Positions 16,343 to 25,331 of a DNA stretch of 64,000 nt are shown here, piece by piece; position 1 is the first letter of the stretch, and each line of letters starts with the position of its first letter. The translations under genes and the position numbers were made by a program. The notes beneath the pieces are model-generated. The model did not search any database. It had not been told where the DNA came from and saw only the letters and a list, made by a program, of their open reading frames with translations. The stretch comes from JAZKDW01 sp040387375 (GTDB lineage Bacteria; Pseudomonadota; Gammaproteobacteria; Burkholderiales; Burkholderiaceae_D), in contig JAZKDW010000046.1 in NCBI GenBank assembly GCA_040387375.1, positions 109,985 to 173,984 on the forward strand. The letters are read 5' to 3'.

Positions 16343-17303
16343 TCTGAGTATCAACATCGCCGGGATTCAAATGAAAAACCCGTTGACCGTGGGTTCCGGC
16401 ACCTACGGTCATCATGGCAACTTCAGCCAATTCTTCCCGGTCGAGACCATGGGCGTGCTGGTCCCGAAGACCATACGCAACTACCGCTGGCCCGGCAACC
16501 CGCCTCCTCGTGTGATCGAGGTGCCGGCGGGCCTGCACAGCTCGGTCGGCATTCCCTGCAATGACTGGGATTATTTCGTCGAGCACGATGTCCCTATCTT
16601 GAAAGGGCTCAAGGTGCCGATCATTCAGAGCGTGATCGGCCGCACCGAGGATGAATATATCGAGATCGTGCGCAAATGCTCGGACCTCGGCGTATTTTCC
16701 GGCCTCGAACTGAATCTCTCCTGCCCGAACCTGAAACAGGGCGGCCTCGATTTCGGCTATGACCCGGACACCGCATTCAATCTCGTGAAGCGGGCTCGCG
16801 ATGCCACCAAACTGCCGGTGATCGCCAAGCTGGCGCCCGATTATTCATCGTTGTCGCGCGTGGCCAAATCGGTCGAAGCCGCGGGAGCGGATGCGATCGC
16901 ATTAATCAATGCGCCGCGTGCGATGTGCATCGATTACCGCACGCGCAAGCCGATCATCGGCAATAAAATCGGCGCGCTTTCCGGCGCGGCGATCAAGCCG
17001 CTGGCGGTGTACATGGTGTGGGAAGTCTATCGCGCCGTGAATATTCCCATCTTCGGCATGGGTGGCGTGACCGACTATCGCGATGTCATCGAATTCATGG
17101 CGGCCGGCGCGAGCTCGGTGGCCTTCGGCACGATCAACTATGTCGATCCGATGGCTATCCCGCGCGCGCTGGAGGACCTGACAAATTATCTGCAAGAGAA
17201 CGGCATCAAGGATGTCAGGGAACTGATCGGCTCCGCGCATGATGAACCGAGACGGGTGTTGATTCCGGTTGAAAGAAAATTGACCAGCGAAGTTGCCGTT
17301 TGA
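16329..17303 (+). CDS. Class 1B dihydroorotate dehydrogenase-like FMN enzyme (PyrD/PreA family)
   Basis: 324 residues. The FMN-barrel residues are those of class 1 enzymes, including the catalytic-loop Cys in 'NLSCPNLKQGG' and the C-terminal FMN-phosphate motif 'GMGGVTDYRDVIEFMAAGAS'. The substrate loop 'AGLHSSVGIPCNDW' differs from PyrDB ('NAIGLQNPG'), so the substrate may be a dihydropyrimidine or related cyclic amide other than dihydroorotate. The ATG at 16329 has GGGAGG at 16317-16322 and overlaps the PyrK-like gene by 14 bp, as expected for a two-subunit enzyme. Confidence 0.85.
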   Translation: MQAPNLSINIAGIQMKNPLTVGSGTYGHHGNFSQFFPVETMGVLVPKTIRNYRWPGNPPPRVIEVPAGLHSSVGIPCNDWDYFVEHDVPILKGLKVPIIQSVIGRTEDEYIEIVRKCSDLGVFSGLELNLSCPNLKQGGLDFGYDPDTAFNLVKRARDATKLPVIAKLAPDYSSLSRVAKSVEAAGADAIALINAPRAMCIDYRTRKPIIGNKIGALSGAAIKPLAVYMVWEVYRAVNIPIFGMGGVTDYRDVIEFMAAGASSVAFGTINYVDPMAIPRALEDLTNYLQENGIKDVRELIGSAHDEPRRVLIPVERKLTSEVAV

Positions 17304-17450
17304 ATCCCTGCGCTGACTTGCCCTGATGCCGGGGCTTTTCCTGATTTGTCATCAACGTTTTTCAATATCAGGAAAAGTTGGCGCTCACGCATTTTCTTGA
17401 AATTTGTAGTGTTCACAACCCAATTTTTCACCTTTATTCAGGAATCAAAA

Positions 17451-18485
17451 ATGAACAAAAATCGCTTGTTACGCTGGACCGCCGCAATAGCACTCTGCGC
17501 CCTGTCCCTTCAATCATCCGCGCAAGAGGTCACCAAGATCAAATTCACGCTCGACTGGCGTTTTGAAGGAACGGCGGCACTGTTTCTGGTAGCGAAACAA
17601 AAAGGCTATTTCCAGAAAGAGAATCTCGATGTCACGATCGACTCTGGCAACGGATCCGGCAATGCGGTCAATCGGGTTGCATCTGGCGCATATGACATGG
17701 GTTTTGCCGATCTGGCCGTGCTGATGGAATTCGTCGGCAACAACCCGACCGCGCCAAACAAGCCGGTCGCCGTCATGATGATGTACAACGATACGCCCGG
17801 CGCGATCTTCGCCCTCAAGAAATCCGGCATCAAGACACCGGCCGACCTGGTCGGCAAAAAGCTCGGCGCGCCTGTATTCGATGCGAGCCGCCGCGCATTC
17901 CCGATCTTCGCCAAGGCCAACAACATCGATGTATCCAAAATCAACTGGATCAGCATGGACCCGCCGCTGCGTGAAACCATGCTGCTCAAGGGGGACGTTG
18001 ATGCCATCTCCGGTTTCTACTTCACCTCGCTGCTGAGCCTGAACGCGCGCGGCGTCAAGGACGACGAAGTCGTCATCCTGTCCTATCCCGACCATGGCGT
18101 TAAGCTCTACAGCAATGCAGTAATCACATCAGACACCCTGATCAAGCAAAATCCGGAAGCAATCAAAGGCTTCCTGCGCGCGATTGCAAAATCGGTGAAG
18201 GACGTGATGGCCAATCCTGAACTCGCGATCAAGACAGTCAAGGAGCGTGATGCCCTGATTGACGAAAAGCTGGAAGTCCGCCGCCTGAAGCTCGCGATTA
18301 GCCGCGCGATCAATACGCCAAACGGCCGGGCGGAAGGTTTCGGCCAGATTTCGCCGGCACGCCTGTCGCTGATGTCATCGCAAGTCTCGGATGCCTATGG
18401 CACCAAGAGCCGCATCGATCCGAAGACCATCTGGAACGGCTCCTTCCTGCCATCCAAGGCTGAGCTGAACGTCTTTCCCAAGTAA
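17451..18485 (+). CDS. NMT1/THI5-like ABC transporter substrate-binding protein (orphan)
   Basis: 344 residues with a signal peptide (hydrophobic core residues 9-20, cleavage after 'SSA' near residue 23) and an NMT1-type periplasmic-binding fold ('KFTLDWRFEGTAALFLVAKQKGYF'). This family carries pyrimidines, hydantoins, sulfonates and similar small solutes. The start at 17451 has AGGA upstream. No permease is found, and the expected ATPase downstream is a pseudogene, so the transporter is probably non-functional unless served by components elsewhere. Confidence 0.85.
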   Translation: MNKNRLLRWTAAIALCALSLQSSAQEVTKIKFTLDWRFEGTAALFLVAKQKGYFQKENLDVTIDSGNGSGNAVNRVASGAYDMGFADLAVLMEFVGNNPTAPNKPVAVMMMYNDTPGAIFALKKSGIKTPADLVGKKLGAPVFDASRRAFPIFAKANNIDVSKINWISMDPPLRETMLLKGDVDAISGFYFTSLLSLNARGVKDDEVVILSYPDHGVKLYSNAVITSDTLIKQNPEAIKGFLRAIAKSVKDVMANPELAIKTVKERDALIDEKLEVRRLKLAISRAINTPNGRAEGFGQISPARLSLMSSQVSDAYGTKSRIDPKTIWNGSFLPSKAELNVFPK

Positions 18486-18498
18486 TTTTCAACGTTGG

Positions 18499-18535
18499 CA
18501 CAATAGCCCCCATTGATGAAATGGGGGCTATTGTG
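18499..18535 (+). terminator. Strong stem-loop terminator after the substrate-binding protein
   Basis: A perfect 16-base inverted repeat (arms 18499-18514 and 18520-18535, five-base loop) with a GC-rich centre begins 13 bp past the stop codon. It has no long T run but is by far the strongest hairpin seen in the window, and would block transcription into the ATPase remnant. Confidence 0.65.
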
Positions 18536-18544
18536 AATTGCTCC

Positions 18545-18790
18545 ATGACCGACTTACCTGTTGATTTTAAAATTTCTGCCTTGCCTACAACGAGTCATCC
18601 GAGTTCGCGGTAGAAGACATTACCCTGCAAACCAGACAAGGCGAATTCATCGCCATTGTCGGCCCGTCCGGTTGCGGCAAATCGATCTTCATGAAACTTG
18701 CCACCGTTCTTTAATTGACTGGTGGCAGCGGGAGAAGGAGCAAGCGCGGATCGGATGATGTTTTACGGTGCGTGCCGATGTTCACGGAAC
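18545..18790 (+). pseudogene. Degraded ABC transporter ATPase (SsuB/TauB-type) remnant
   Basis: An ATG at 18545 opens a short peptide typical of these ATPases, then the frame shifts by one base near 18585. In the shifted frame the N-terminal ATPase sequence follows, including an intact Walker A 'GPSGCGKS' at about 18652-18675. A stop codon at 18712 ends it, and only faint similarity ('SADRMMF', 'EPVL') continues to about 18790 in mixed frames. Walker B, the signature motif and the rest of the gene are missing. This is the ATPase of the upstream NMT1-type transporter in decay. The end coordinate is approximate. Confidence 0.8.
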
Positions 18791-18815
18791 CTGTCTTATG
18801 CGACCGACCGTCCGT

Positions 18816-19688
18816 CTACGCGCCATACAGACGGGCAATCGACACCGTTTCCTGCTCTGCGGCACCCCGTTCTTCCACGTACTTCTTGTATTGACCGATC
18901 GCGGCTTCAATCAGAGGCAGCTCCAGTCCGCAAACAGCGCGCAATGCGTCGACGCTCTTCAGGTCCTTGAACATCTGGCCCGCCCGGCCCGTCGGCGGCT
19001 CGTACTGTTCACCCGCCATGCGCGGCCATACACGCTGCAGGGCAACTGAATCCGCAAGGCCACCTTCCAGGCAATGCGGAACGATCTCCGCCGGCAAGCC
19101 CAAGCTGCGCGCCAGCGCGAGTACCTCTGCCAGCATGACAAACGTACCGCCGACAAGGGCCTGGTTCAGCACTTTCATTGCCTGCCCGGACCCCACGCCG
19201 CCCACATGCGTGAACCGGCACGCGAGCGCCTGGAAAATTGCTTTAGAGGCTTCCAGCTCCGCCGCCATACCGCCGGCCATCAATGTCAAGGCCCCCACCG
19301 CGGCTGCGGCCGGGCCGCCAGAGACGGGCGCATCGATCCAGCTTAGACCATGTTGCTCCGCCTCCCCGGCAAGTGCCCGCGTCTCTGCCGGCGTCACGGT
19401 CGAAAAATCGATGATCATGCGGGGAGCCGGCGCCGCCCGCGCGATACCCTGCGCCCCAAATACAACCTCGCGCACGGCTGCGCCATCGATCACACACAGG
19501 CAGATGACCGCACAACGCTCAGCCACCTCCTGCAGTGAATGGGCGACCACCGCACCTGTGGTCAGCAAGGGTGCCGTTCTTTCCTGTTCCCTGTTCCAGA
19601 CAACCAGGCTGAAACCTTCCTGCGCCAGCCGCAGCGCCATGGCCTGGCCTAACAAGCCCAGACCGACAAACCCGATTGCTTGACCCAA
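18816..19688 (-). CDS. 3-hydroxyisobutyrate dehydrogenase family NAD(P)-dependent oxidoreductase
   Basis: 290 residues. Rossmann motif 'GFVGLGLLGQAMA' at the N-terminus, the family substrate motif 'DAPVSGGPAAA' near residue 120, and the catalytic Lys in 'GSGQAMKVLNQ'. It oxidises or reduces a 3-hydroxy acid (relatives include tartronate semialdehyde reductase and L-threonate dehydrogenase). It is the last gene of a leftward unit running from 25041 with a tripartite tricarboxylate transporter, so it probably processes the imported hydroxy acid. Confidence 0.85.
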   Translation of the reverse strand: MGQAIGFVGLGLLGQAMALRLAQEGFSLVVWNREQERTAPLLTTGAVVAHSLQEVAERCAVICLCVIDGAAVREVVFGAQGIARAAPAPRMIIDFSTVTPAETRALAGEAEQHGLSWIDAPVSGGPAAAAVGALTLMAGGMAAELEASKAIFQALACRFTHVGGVGSGQAMKVLNQALVGGTFVMLAEVLALARSLGLPAEIVPHCLEGGLADSVALQRVWPRMAGEQYEPPTGRAGQMFKDLKSVDALRAVCGLELPLIEAAIGQYKKYVEERGAAEQETVSIARLYGA

Positions 19689-19769
19689 AGCCCTGCTCCT
19701 TTATCTGTAATATTGACGCGTTAGTCGGGAATCCCATGCGGCATCGCAGGAATTCCCGCGCGCACCGCG

Positions 19770-20771
19770 TTAAGCCTTGACCAGCTGCAAATCGCGCAGC
19801 AATGGTTCCACACTGGCACTGAACCTTCTGAGGAAGGCGTCGAGCTCGGCACCGGTTTCCCAGATTTTCACATAACCGCGGTCAACCATTTCACCGAACA
19901 ATTTCGAGTCATGCGCTTTTTTCGCTGACGCGACCAGGCGTGTGCTGGCCTCGGCCGGCAAGCCCTTCGGCCCGACTAGCGCGTTCCAGCTGCTCATCTG
20001 CCAGTCGACACCGAGCGCCTCTTTCATCGTCGGCGCATTCTTGAACATGGCGACACGTTCGTTGTTGGTGATGACCAGCGGGCGTACCCGGCCGGCCTCG
20101 ATCATCGAACGCCCCTCCACCGGGGAAGCGGTAACCATGTCCACGCTTCCCGCGATCAGTTCCTGGAATGCGGACGTCCCACCCTGGCTTGGCACCCAAC
20201 GCAAACGGCTTGGTTCCAGCCCGATAGCCCGCATGAAGCCGGCCGAATTGATATGCCAACTACTGCCCACGCCAGCACCGGATGCCTTGAAGGTTCCTGC
20301 CGGGGCTGCCTTGATGGCGGTGACGAGCTCCTGGATGGTCTTGTACGGCGAACTGGCCGACACCGAAACGCCACCGGGATTGAATCCCAGTCGCGCGAGC
20401 GGCGTGAAGCTGGATGGCGTGATATCGGCAAGCCCCATCAACTTGTAGAGTGTAATTTCCAGGGTCGCGATGCCAAGCGTGTAGCCATCGGCCGGCGCCA
20501 TCGCAATCGCGCTGTGGCCAACGACCCCACCCCCGCCTGCACGGTTAACGACATTGATCGGGCGGCCCAGGTCGCGCTCCATCTCGCCTGACATTGTGCG
20601 GGCCACGATGTCCGCGCCACCTCCCGCCCCCCAGGGTACGATCATGCTGATCGGACGCTCCGGATAGGCCGCAAACGCGGTGCCCGGGAACAGGGTCGCC
20701 ACCGGTGCTGCGGACAGTGCTGCGATTCCTTGCAGGAAACGCCGACGATTGATTCGATTTTTTGTGTTCAT
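19770..20771 (-). CDS. Bug/TctC-type solute receptor of a tripartite tricarboxylate transporter
   Basis: 333 residues with a twin-arginine-like signal 'NRRRFLQG' followed by a hydrophobic stretch and an Ala-rich cleavage region near residue 34. The mature part shows the Bug motif 'PISMIVPWGAGGGADIVAR' and 'NRAGGGG' typical of TctC. It binds a carboxylated solute in the periplasm and delivers it to the TctA/TctB pair encoded immediately upstream in the same direction. Export by Tat rather than Sec is suggested by the RR motif. Confidence 0.88.
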   Translation of the reverse strand: MNTKNRINRRRFLQGIAALSAAPVATLFPGTAFAAYPERPISMIVPWGAGGGADIVARTMSGEMERDLGRPINVVNRAGGGGVVGHSAIAMAPADGYTLGIATLEITLYKLMGLADITPSSFTPLARLGFNPGGVSVSASSPYKTIQELVTAIKAAPAGTFKASGAGVGSSWHINSAGFMRAIGLEPSRLRWVPSQGGTSAFQELIAGSVDMVTASPVEGRSMIEAGRVRPLVITNNERVAMFKNAPTMKEALGVDWQMSSWNALVGPKGLPAEASTRLVASAKKAHDSKLFGEMVDRGYVKIWETGAELDAFLRRFSASVEPLLRDLQLVKA

Positions 20772-20805
20772 GATTCTCCTCTTTTTTAACTACAAATCGG
20801 GAGGT

Positions 20806-20819
20806 CCTGTCACGACAGG
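20806..20819 (-). other. Intercistronic hairpin between tctA-type and tctC-type genes
   Basis: CCTGTC-AC-GACAGG forms a six-base stem between the TctA-type and TctC-type genes, with extra pairing possible outside. Such a structure could adjust the receptor-to-permease ratio; function is inferred. Confidence 0.3.
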
Positions 20820-20837
20820 CCTTCCTCATTTACCCGC

Positions 20838-22355
20838 TTAATTGCCGCTTGTCTCAACCGGCGTCAGGACGGGTTTCCTGAATTTATTCCAGACCGCGCG
20901 CATGAGGGGAAGCAGCCAGACGGCTGCGCAAAACGCCGCCAGCGTCCCGGCCACAGGCCGACCGACCAGTCCTGCAAGGTTGCCGTCCGCGGAAATCATT
21001 GAGTTGACGAACGACTCTTCCAGCATGGGTCCGAGGACCAATCCGAGAATGGCGGGCGCCACCGGGAATCCACGCGCCTCCATCACGAAGCCAACCACGC
21101 CAAACACCATCATCAACAGAACGCCGTATGATGAATTGGTGGCCGCATACGCGCCAACGATGCAAAACAGCAAAATCAATGGCATCAGCAGGTTCTGCGG
21201 CACCGACAACACCTTGCGCGCCATCTTGATCGCCGCCCATCCGAGCGGCAGCATGAGCAGGTTCGCGACGATGAACAGAATGAAGATTGCATAAATGTTT
21301 TCCGGATTCTTGATGAACATGCTCGGTCCCGGATTCATGCCCTTCATGTACAGGACGCCGATCACGATCGCCGTGATGGTGTCACCGGGAATGCCGAACA
21401 CCATCGCCGGAATCCAGGCGCCACCCAGTGCCGCGTTATTTGCGGATGTACTCTCGATCACGCCTTCGATATGCCCGGTCCCGAATTTTTCCGGAGTCCG
21501 TGAAAACTTCTTGCTCACCGCATACGCAATCCACGCCGCAATGTCGGCACCTGCGCCAGGCAAGGCGCCAATTGCAGTCCCGACGATATTGCCTCGAAGC
21601 TGCTGAGGCCAATATTGCCGCATCAGCGTGCCGCAACTTGCAAACAGGTTGCCGAATTCCTGCTGCACCACCACCAGCACTTTGCGGTCGCTGATCGTGT
21701 AACGAAGAATCTCCGATACCGCGAAGAAACCGATCATCGCCGCGATGAAGTCGACACCGCTCAACAGATTCATGTTGCCGAACGTGAAGCGAGGCATGCC
21801 GGCTGGATTGTTGATGCCGATAGTGGCAATCGCCAGCCCGATCAGCAAGCTGATTACCCCTTTTGTCCGATCCGCCGCACCGATGATGACCGCGCAAGTC
21901 AGGCCCAGCATTCCCATCCAAAAATACTCGAACGAACTGAAGTTAGTCGCAAACTCGGCGAGCGCCGGCGCGGCAAAAATTAGCACCAGCGTGCCAAAGA
22001 TGCCGCCCACGGCGGAAAACAATAGGTTCGCACCGAGCGCTTGCTGCGCCTGCCCGTTACGGGTCATTGCGTATGCTTCGTCGGTATAGGCGGCGGACGC
22101 CGGCGTGCCCGGCATGCGCAGCAGGGTGCCGGGAATATCGCCGGCGAAAATCGCCATCGCCGAGCACGCGATCATGCCGCCGACAGCGGGAATGGGGCCG
22201 AGGAAGAAGGTCAGCGGCACCAGCAGCGCCATTGCCATGGTCGCCGTAAGCCCGGGAATGGCGCCGACAATGAGGCCGAATATGCTCGCCAGCAGGACGA
22301 CGAGCATGGTGTGCCACTCGAAGACAAGAATAAATGCTTTAAGAATGTTATCCAT
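20838..22355 (-). CDS. Tripartite tricarboxylate transporter large permease (TctA-type)
   Basis: 505 residues of an integral membrane protein with about 11-12 hydrophobic segments and the TctA signatures 'GLIVGAIPGLTATMAMALLVP' (divided by TM boundaries) and 'GALPGAGADIAAWIAYA'. It is the main translocation subunit for tri- or dicarboxylates, working with TctB and the Bug receptor. The start at 22355 follows the TctB stop by two bases. Upstream in-frame codons to 22595 are overlap with tctB and are not used. Confidence 0.9.
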   Translation of the reverse strand: MDNILKAFILVFEWHTMLVVLLASIFGLIVGAIPGLTATMAMALLVPLTFFLGPIPAVGGMIACSAMAIFAGDIPGTLLRMPGTPASAAYTDEAYAMTRNGQAQQALGANLLFSAVGGIFGTLVLIFAAPALAEFATNFSSFEYFWMGMLGLTCAVIIGAADRTKGVISLLIGLAIATIGINNPAGMPRFTFGNMNLLSGVDFIAAMIGFFAVSEILRYTISDRKVLVVVQQEFGNLFASCGTLMRQYWPQQLRGNIVGTAIGALPGAGADIAAWIAYAVSKKFSRTPEKFGTGHIEGVIESTSANNAALGGAWIPAMVFGIPGDTITAIVIGVLYMKGMNPGPSMFIKNPENIYAIFILFIVANLLMLPLGWAAIKMARKVLSVPQNLLMPLILLFCIVGAYAATNSSYGVLLMMVFGVVGFVMEARGFPVAPAILGLVLGPMLEESFVNSMISADGNLAGLVGRPVAGTLAAFCAAVWLLPLMRAVWNKFRKPVLTPVETSGN

Positions 22356-22357
22356 GA

Positions 22358-22819
22358 TCACCACGCAAACGGTTGAAGCACGCCCCATGGCAGGGGCACC
22401 CTGAACAGGCCGTAGAAGGCCGCATGCACACATACCGTGCCGATCGTTGTAATCACCAGCGACGCGACGGGCTTGCGCGTAAAGAGCCACATGATTGGCG
22501 CCACGCATCCGATCGCAGTGAGATGGAATCCAAGCCGGTCGGACAGGACAACGTACACGATCAGCATTGCAACGATGAAGGCCGCGCCGAGCCATGCCGA
22601 CTTTCCATGGCTGGCGGCGGACGGCGTAGCGCGTTGATCCATGAAGGCGCGCACGGCGAGGAACAGTCCGGCGGCAACCAGCCCTTTTCCGATCAGTCCG
22701 GGGAAAAATCCAGGCCCAAAACTCTGCCCGGCCACGTCCGGCAATCGTGCTGCCGATATCACCAACAGCATCCCCGCGGCGCTTGCAACAAGCCCGGATG
22801 CCGCATCAAGTCGATTCAA
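22358..22819 (-). CDS. Tripartite tricarboxylate transporter small permease (TctB-type)
   Basis: 153 residues with four predicted membrane segments, including 'GFFPGLIGKGLVAAGLFLAV' and a C-terminal pair. The length and arrangement match TctB, the small subunit needed by TctA. The TctA-type gene starts two bases after its stop, so they are translationally linked. A 107-bp gap separates it from the amidohydrolase upstream. Confidence 0.85.
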   Translation of the reverse strand: MNRLDAASGLVASAAGMLLVISAARLPDVAGQSFGPGFFPGLIGKGLVAAGLFLAVRAFMDQRATPSAASHGKSAWLGAAFIVAMLIVYVVLSDRLGFHLTAIGCVAPIMWLFTRKPVASLVITTIGTVCVHAAFYGLFRVPLPWGVLQPFAW

Positions 22820-22926
22820 CTGTGTCTCCTTTTAATTATTAATCCTGGTCTGGTTGAAGACGCAGGAACGGGTCGTCGACCCTGTCAATATCCGATCCTC
22901 CTTGTCAGGACCGTAAAGTTTCTGCC

Positions 22927-23838
22927 TCAGGTCAGATAAATTTCGTAGATGCGCACGGCGTTGTCGTGAAACAGTTTTCGCCGCTCGTCGCGACTGAAAT
23001 CGTGCACGATTTCAGCGAACCCGTTGAAGATCACATCAATGGCTCCGCACAGGCTGTCGACTGGAAAGTTACTCGCGAACATGCAGCGGTCGACGCCGAA
23101 AATTTCGATTGCGGCCAGCACCACTTCCCGATTCATTTGCGCTGTCCATTCCTGTCCGGGCACGCCCAAACCTGATATCTTGAGCGCCACGTTCGGGCAA
23201 CCGGCGACCTGTTTCATCGCCTTGCGCCATAGCAGCAGTCCCGCCGGCGTGCGATCCGCCGGCAGCGCGGCATGGTTCAAGATAATTTGCGTCCCGGGAA
23301 AATCGCGCGCCAGCGCCGTCGCTTCGTGCAAATGCCACCACGGGGTCTGCAAGTCGAAGCGCAGGCCATGCTTGGCCAGATGCGCGTAGCCGCATCGCCA
23401 TGCGGGGTCCGCCATGCCGCCTGGCGCAGTGTCTTCCGGTGTCAGGTTGGCCCGCGGTTTATGCCGGATCCCGCGCACGAACGAATAACGGGCCAGTTGC
23501 GCCAGCTGTGTTGCCGCGTCCGGCTGATCCAGCCATGCCTGTGCAACTGCCACCGACGGATAGCCGGTGCTCTTGCGCAGCTGCTCCACATATTGCATTT
23601 CGGCGAGCGCCTCGCCCGGCTTCCATTCGGCCTCGATATACACCGTGCCCGCAATCGACAACCCGGTGGCGTCTCGCAGGTATTTGTCCGGCAGGTACGG
23701 ACAGCGCAGTGCGCTGTAATCACCGTAGCGGAACGCAATCGGCGGCTTGTCGCATAACCACGGATGATAGTTGCGCGTGGGATCCCAGAAATGCTGGTGA
23801 GCGTCGATTACCGCCATGTCCTGAAGAAAATTATTCAT
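22927..23838 (-). CDS. Amidohydrolase_2 family metal-dependent hydrolase (lactonase-like)
   Basis: 303 residues. 'VIDAHQHFWDP' at the N-terminus gives the HxH metal site of the amidohydrolase_2 family, which includes L-fuconolactonase, L-rhamnonolactonase and 2-pyrone-4,6-dicarboxylate lactonase. 'NHAALPADRTP' and 'FASNFPVD' are further family positions. A GTG at 23850 would extend it by four residues, directly abutting the previous stop. A lactone substrate is plausible given the sugar-acid genes elsewhere in the window, but not proven. Confidence 0.8.
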   Translation of the reverse strand: MNNFLQDMAVIDAHQHFWDPTRNYHPWLCDKPPIAFRYGDYSALRCPYLPDKYLRDATGLSIAGTVYIEAEWKPGEALAEMQYVEQLRKSTGYPSVAVAQAWLDQPDAATQLAQLARYSFVRGIRHKPRANLTPEDTAPGGMADPAWRCGYAHLAKHGLRFDLQTPWWHLHEATALARDFPGTQIILNHAALPADRTPAGLLLWRKAMKQVAGCPNVALKISGLGVPGQEWTAQMNREVVLAAIEIFGVDRCMFASNFPVDSLCGAIDVIFNGFAEIVHDFSRDERRKLFHDNAVRIYEIYLT

Positions 23839-23850
23839 GTCATTTTCCAC

Positions 23851-25041
23851 TCAGGCCGCAGCGCCGATCGCGTGAGCGCCCGGCAAATGGTCTCGGTGCA
23901 CTTCCGGCAGCATGATGCTGCGGTCGACACGCCTGATATCGGTGTGCCCGCAGAACGCCATCGTCAAATCAAGTTCTTTATGAATGATCTCGAGCGCCCG
24001 GGTGACACCAGCCTCTCCCATTGCGCCGAGGCCGTACAGCATCGAACGGCCGATATAGGTGCCCTTCGCACCCAGTGCGACGGCCTTGAGCACATCCTGG
24101 CCGGAACGGATGCCGCCATCCATATGCACTTCGATGCGGCCTCCGACTGCCTCCACGATCGCCGCCAGGGCGCGGATCGAGGACGGCGCTCCATCCAGCT
24201 GCCGCCCGCCATGGTTGGACACTATCAAAGCGTCCGCGCCGGTGGTGGCGGCAATCTGCGCATCCTCCACATCCTGAATGCCTTTCAGAATCAGCTTGCC
24301 ATCCCACAAGCGCCTGATCCACGCGACGTCGGACCAGTTAAGAGTCGGGTCAAACTGCTGCGCGCACCATTCCGACAGCAGGACGTTATTGCCCACGCCA
24401 TCGATGTGGCCGATGATGTTGCCGAGCGTGCGGCGACGCGTTTGCAGCATGTTCCACCACCAGCGCGGCCTGCTTGCGATATTGAGCAGGTTGCGCATCG
24501 TCACCTTGGGTGGCGCCGACAAGCCGTTCCTGATGTCCTTGTGACGCTGTCCGCTGATGGGCAAATCAAGTGTCAGCACCAGCGCCGAAACATTGGCAGA
24601 CCGTGCACGCTCAATCAGACGCTCGACAAACTTGCGGTCGCGCATTACGTACACCTGAAACCAGAACGGATGGCTGCCCGTGCCCTCGGCCACGTCTTCG
24701 ATCGAGCAAATGCTCATGGTCGACAGCGTGAACGGAATGCCGAATTTTTTTGCCGCCCGCGCTGCCAGGATTTCGCCGTCCGCATGCTGCATCCCGGTCA
24801 GGCCGGTGGGAGCGATTGCGACCGGCATCGCGACATCCTGCCCCAGCATGGTCGTGCGTGTGGTGCGGTTCTCGATATTGACCGCCACACGCTGGCGTAG
24901 CTGGATCGCGGCGAAGTCGGACTCGTTGGCGCGATAGGTCGACTCGGTCCACGAACCCGAGTCGGCATAATCGTAGAACATGCGCGGCACCCTTTTTTGT
25001 GCCAGCACCCGCAAGTCTTCGATACTGGTGATAATGGTCAT
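23851..25041 (-). CDS. FMN-dependent alpha-hydroxy-acid dehydrogenase (L-lactate dehydrogenase/mandelate-type)
   Basis: 396 residues. The FMN-binding barrel shows 'VSNHGGRQLDG' with the catalytic His, and the phosphate motif 'DGGIRSGQDVLKAVALGA'. It oxidises an L-2-hydroxy acid to the 2-keto acid. The start 'MTIITSIEDL' at 25041 has GAGAG upstream on the minus strand; the longer frame to 25230 is rich in Arg and lacks family similarity. It leads the leftward operon with the amidohydrolase and the tricarboxylate transporter. Divergent from the LysR gene. Confidence 0.85.
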   Translation of the reverse strand: MTIITSIEDLRVLAQKRVPRMFYDYADSGSWTESTYRANESDFAAIQLRQRVAVNIENRTTRTTMLGQDVAMPVAIAPTGLTGMQHADGEILAARAAKKFGIPFTLSTMSICSIEDVAEGTGSHPFWFQVYVMRDRKFVERLIERARSANVSALVLTLDLPISGQRHKDIRNGLSAPPKVTMRNLLNIASRPRWWWNMLQTRRRTLGNIIGHIDGVGNNVLLSEWCAQQFDPTLNWSDVAWIRRLWDGKLILKGIQDVEDAQIAATTGADALIVSNHGGRQLDGAPSSIRALAAIVEAVGGRIEVHMDGGIRSGQDVLKAVALGAKGTYIGRSMLYGLGAMGEAGVTRALEIIHKELDLTMAFCGHTDIRRVDRSIMLPEVHRDHLPGAHAIGAAA

Positions 25042-25331
25042 GATTCGCTCTCTCGCGTTAGGAATGGCTGCGACAGCCGGATCCGGAGCAGGCATGATCG
25101 TCACCAGCGCGCGGCAATACGAAGTTCCGGCTGCGCGTTGCCTGGCGGGATGCTGTCTCCATCTCCGATTGTTTTTTTCGACTGCAAGTGTATGAGGACG
25201 TCGTGCGCCGGACAAACGACTTTTATTCAACGCATGCGAGAGAAAATGTTGAAGCTGCCGACGTGATTTACGGCATACCGATCATGCTATAGTGGGCGCC
25301 ACCAGCAATTCTCATCTACCGATGTGCAGGC

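Noticed and set aside
17304..17450. TPP riboswitch before the NMT1/THI5-like receptor
   Set aside because: I looked for the conserved CTGAGA and ACCTGA segments and found neither; the gene family is not restricted to thiamine precursors.
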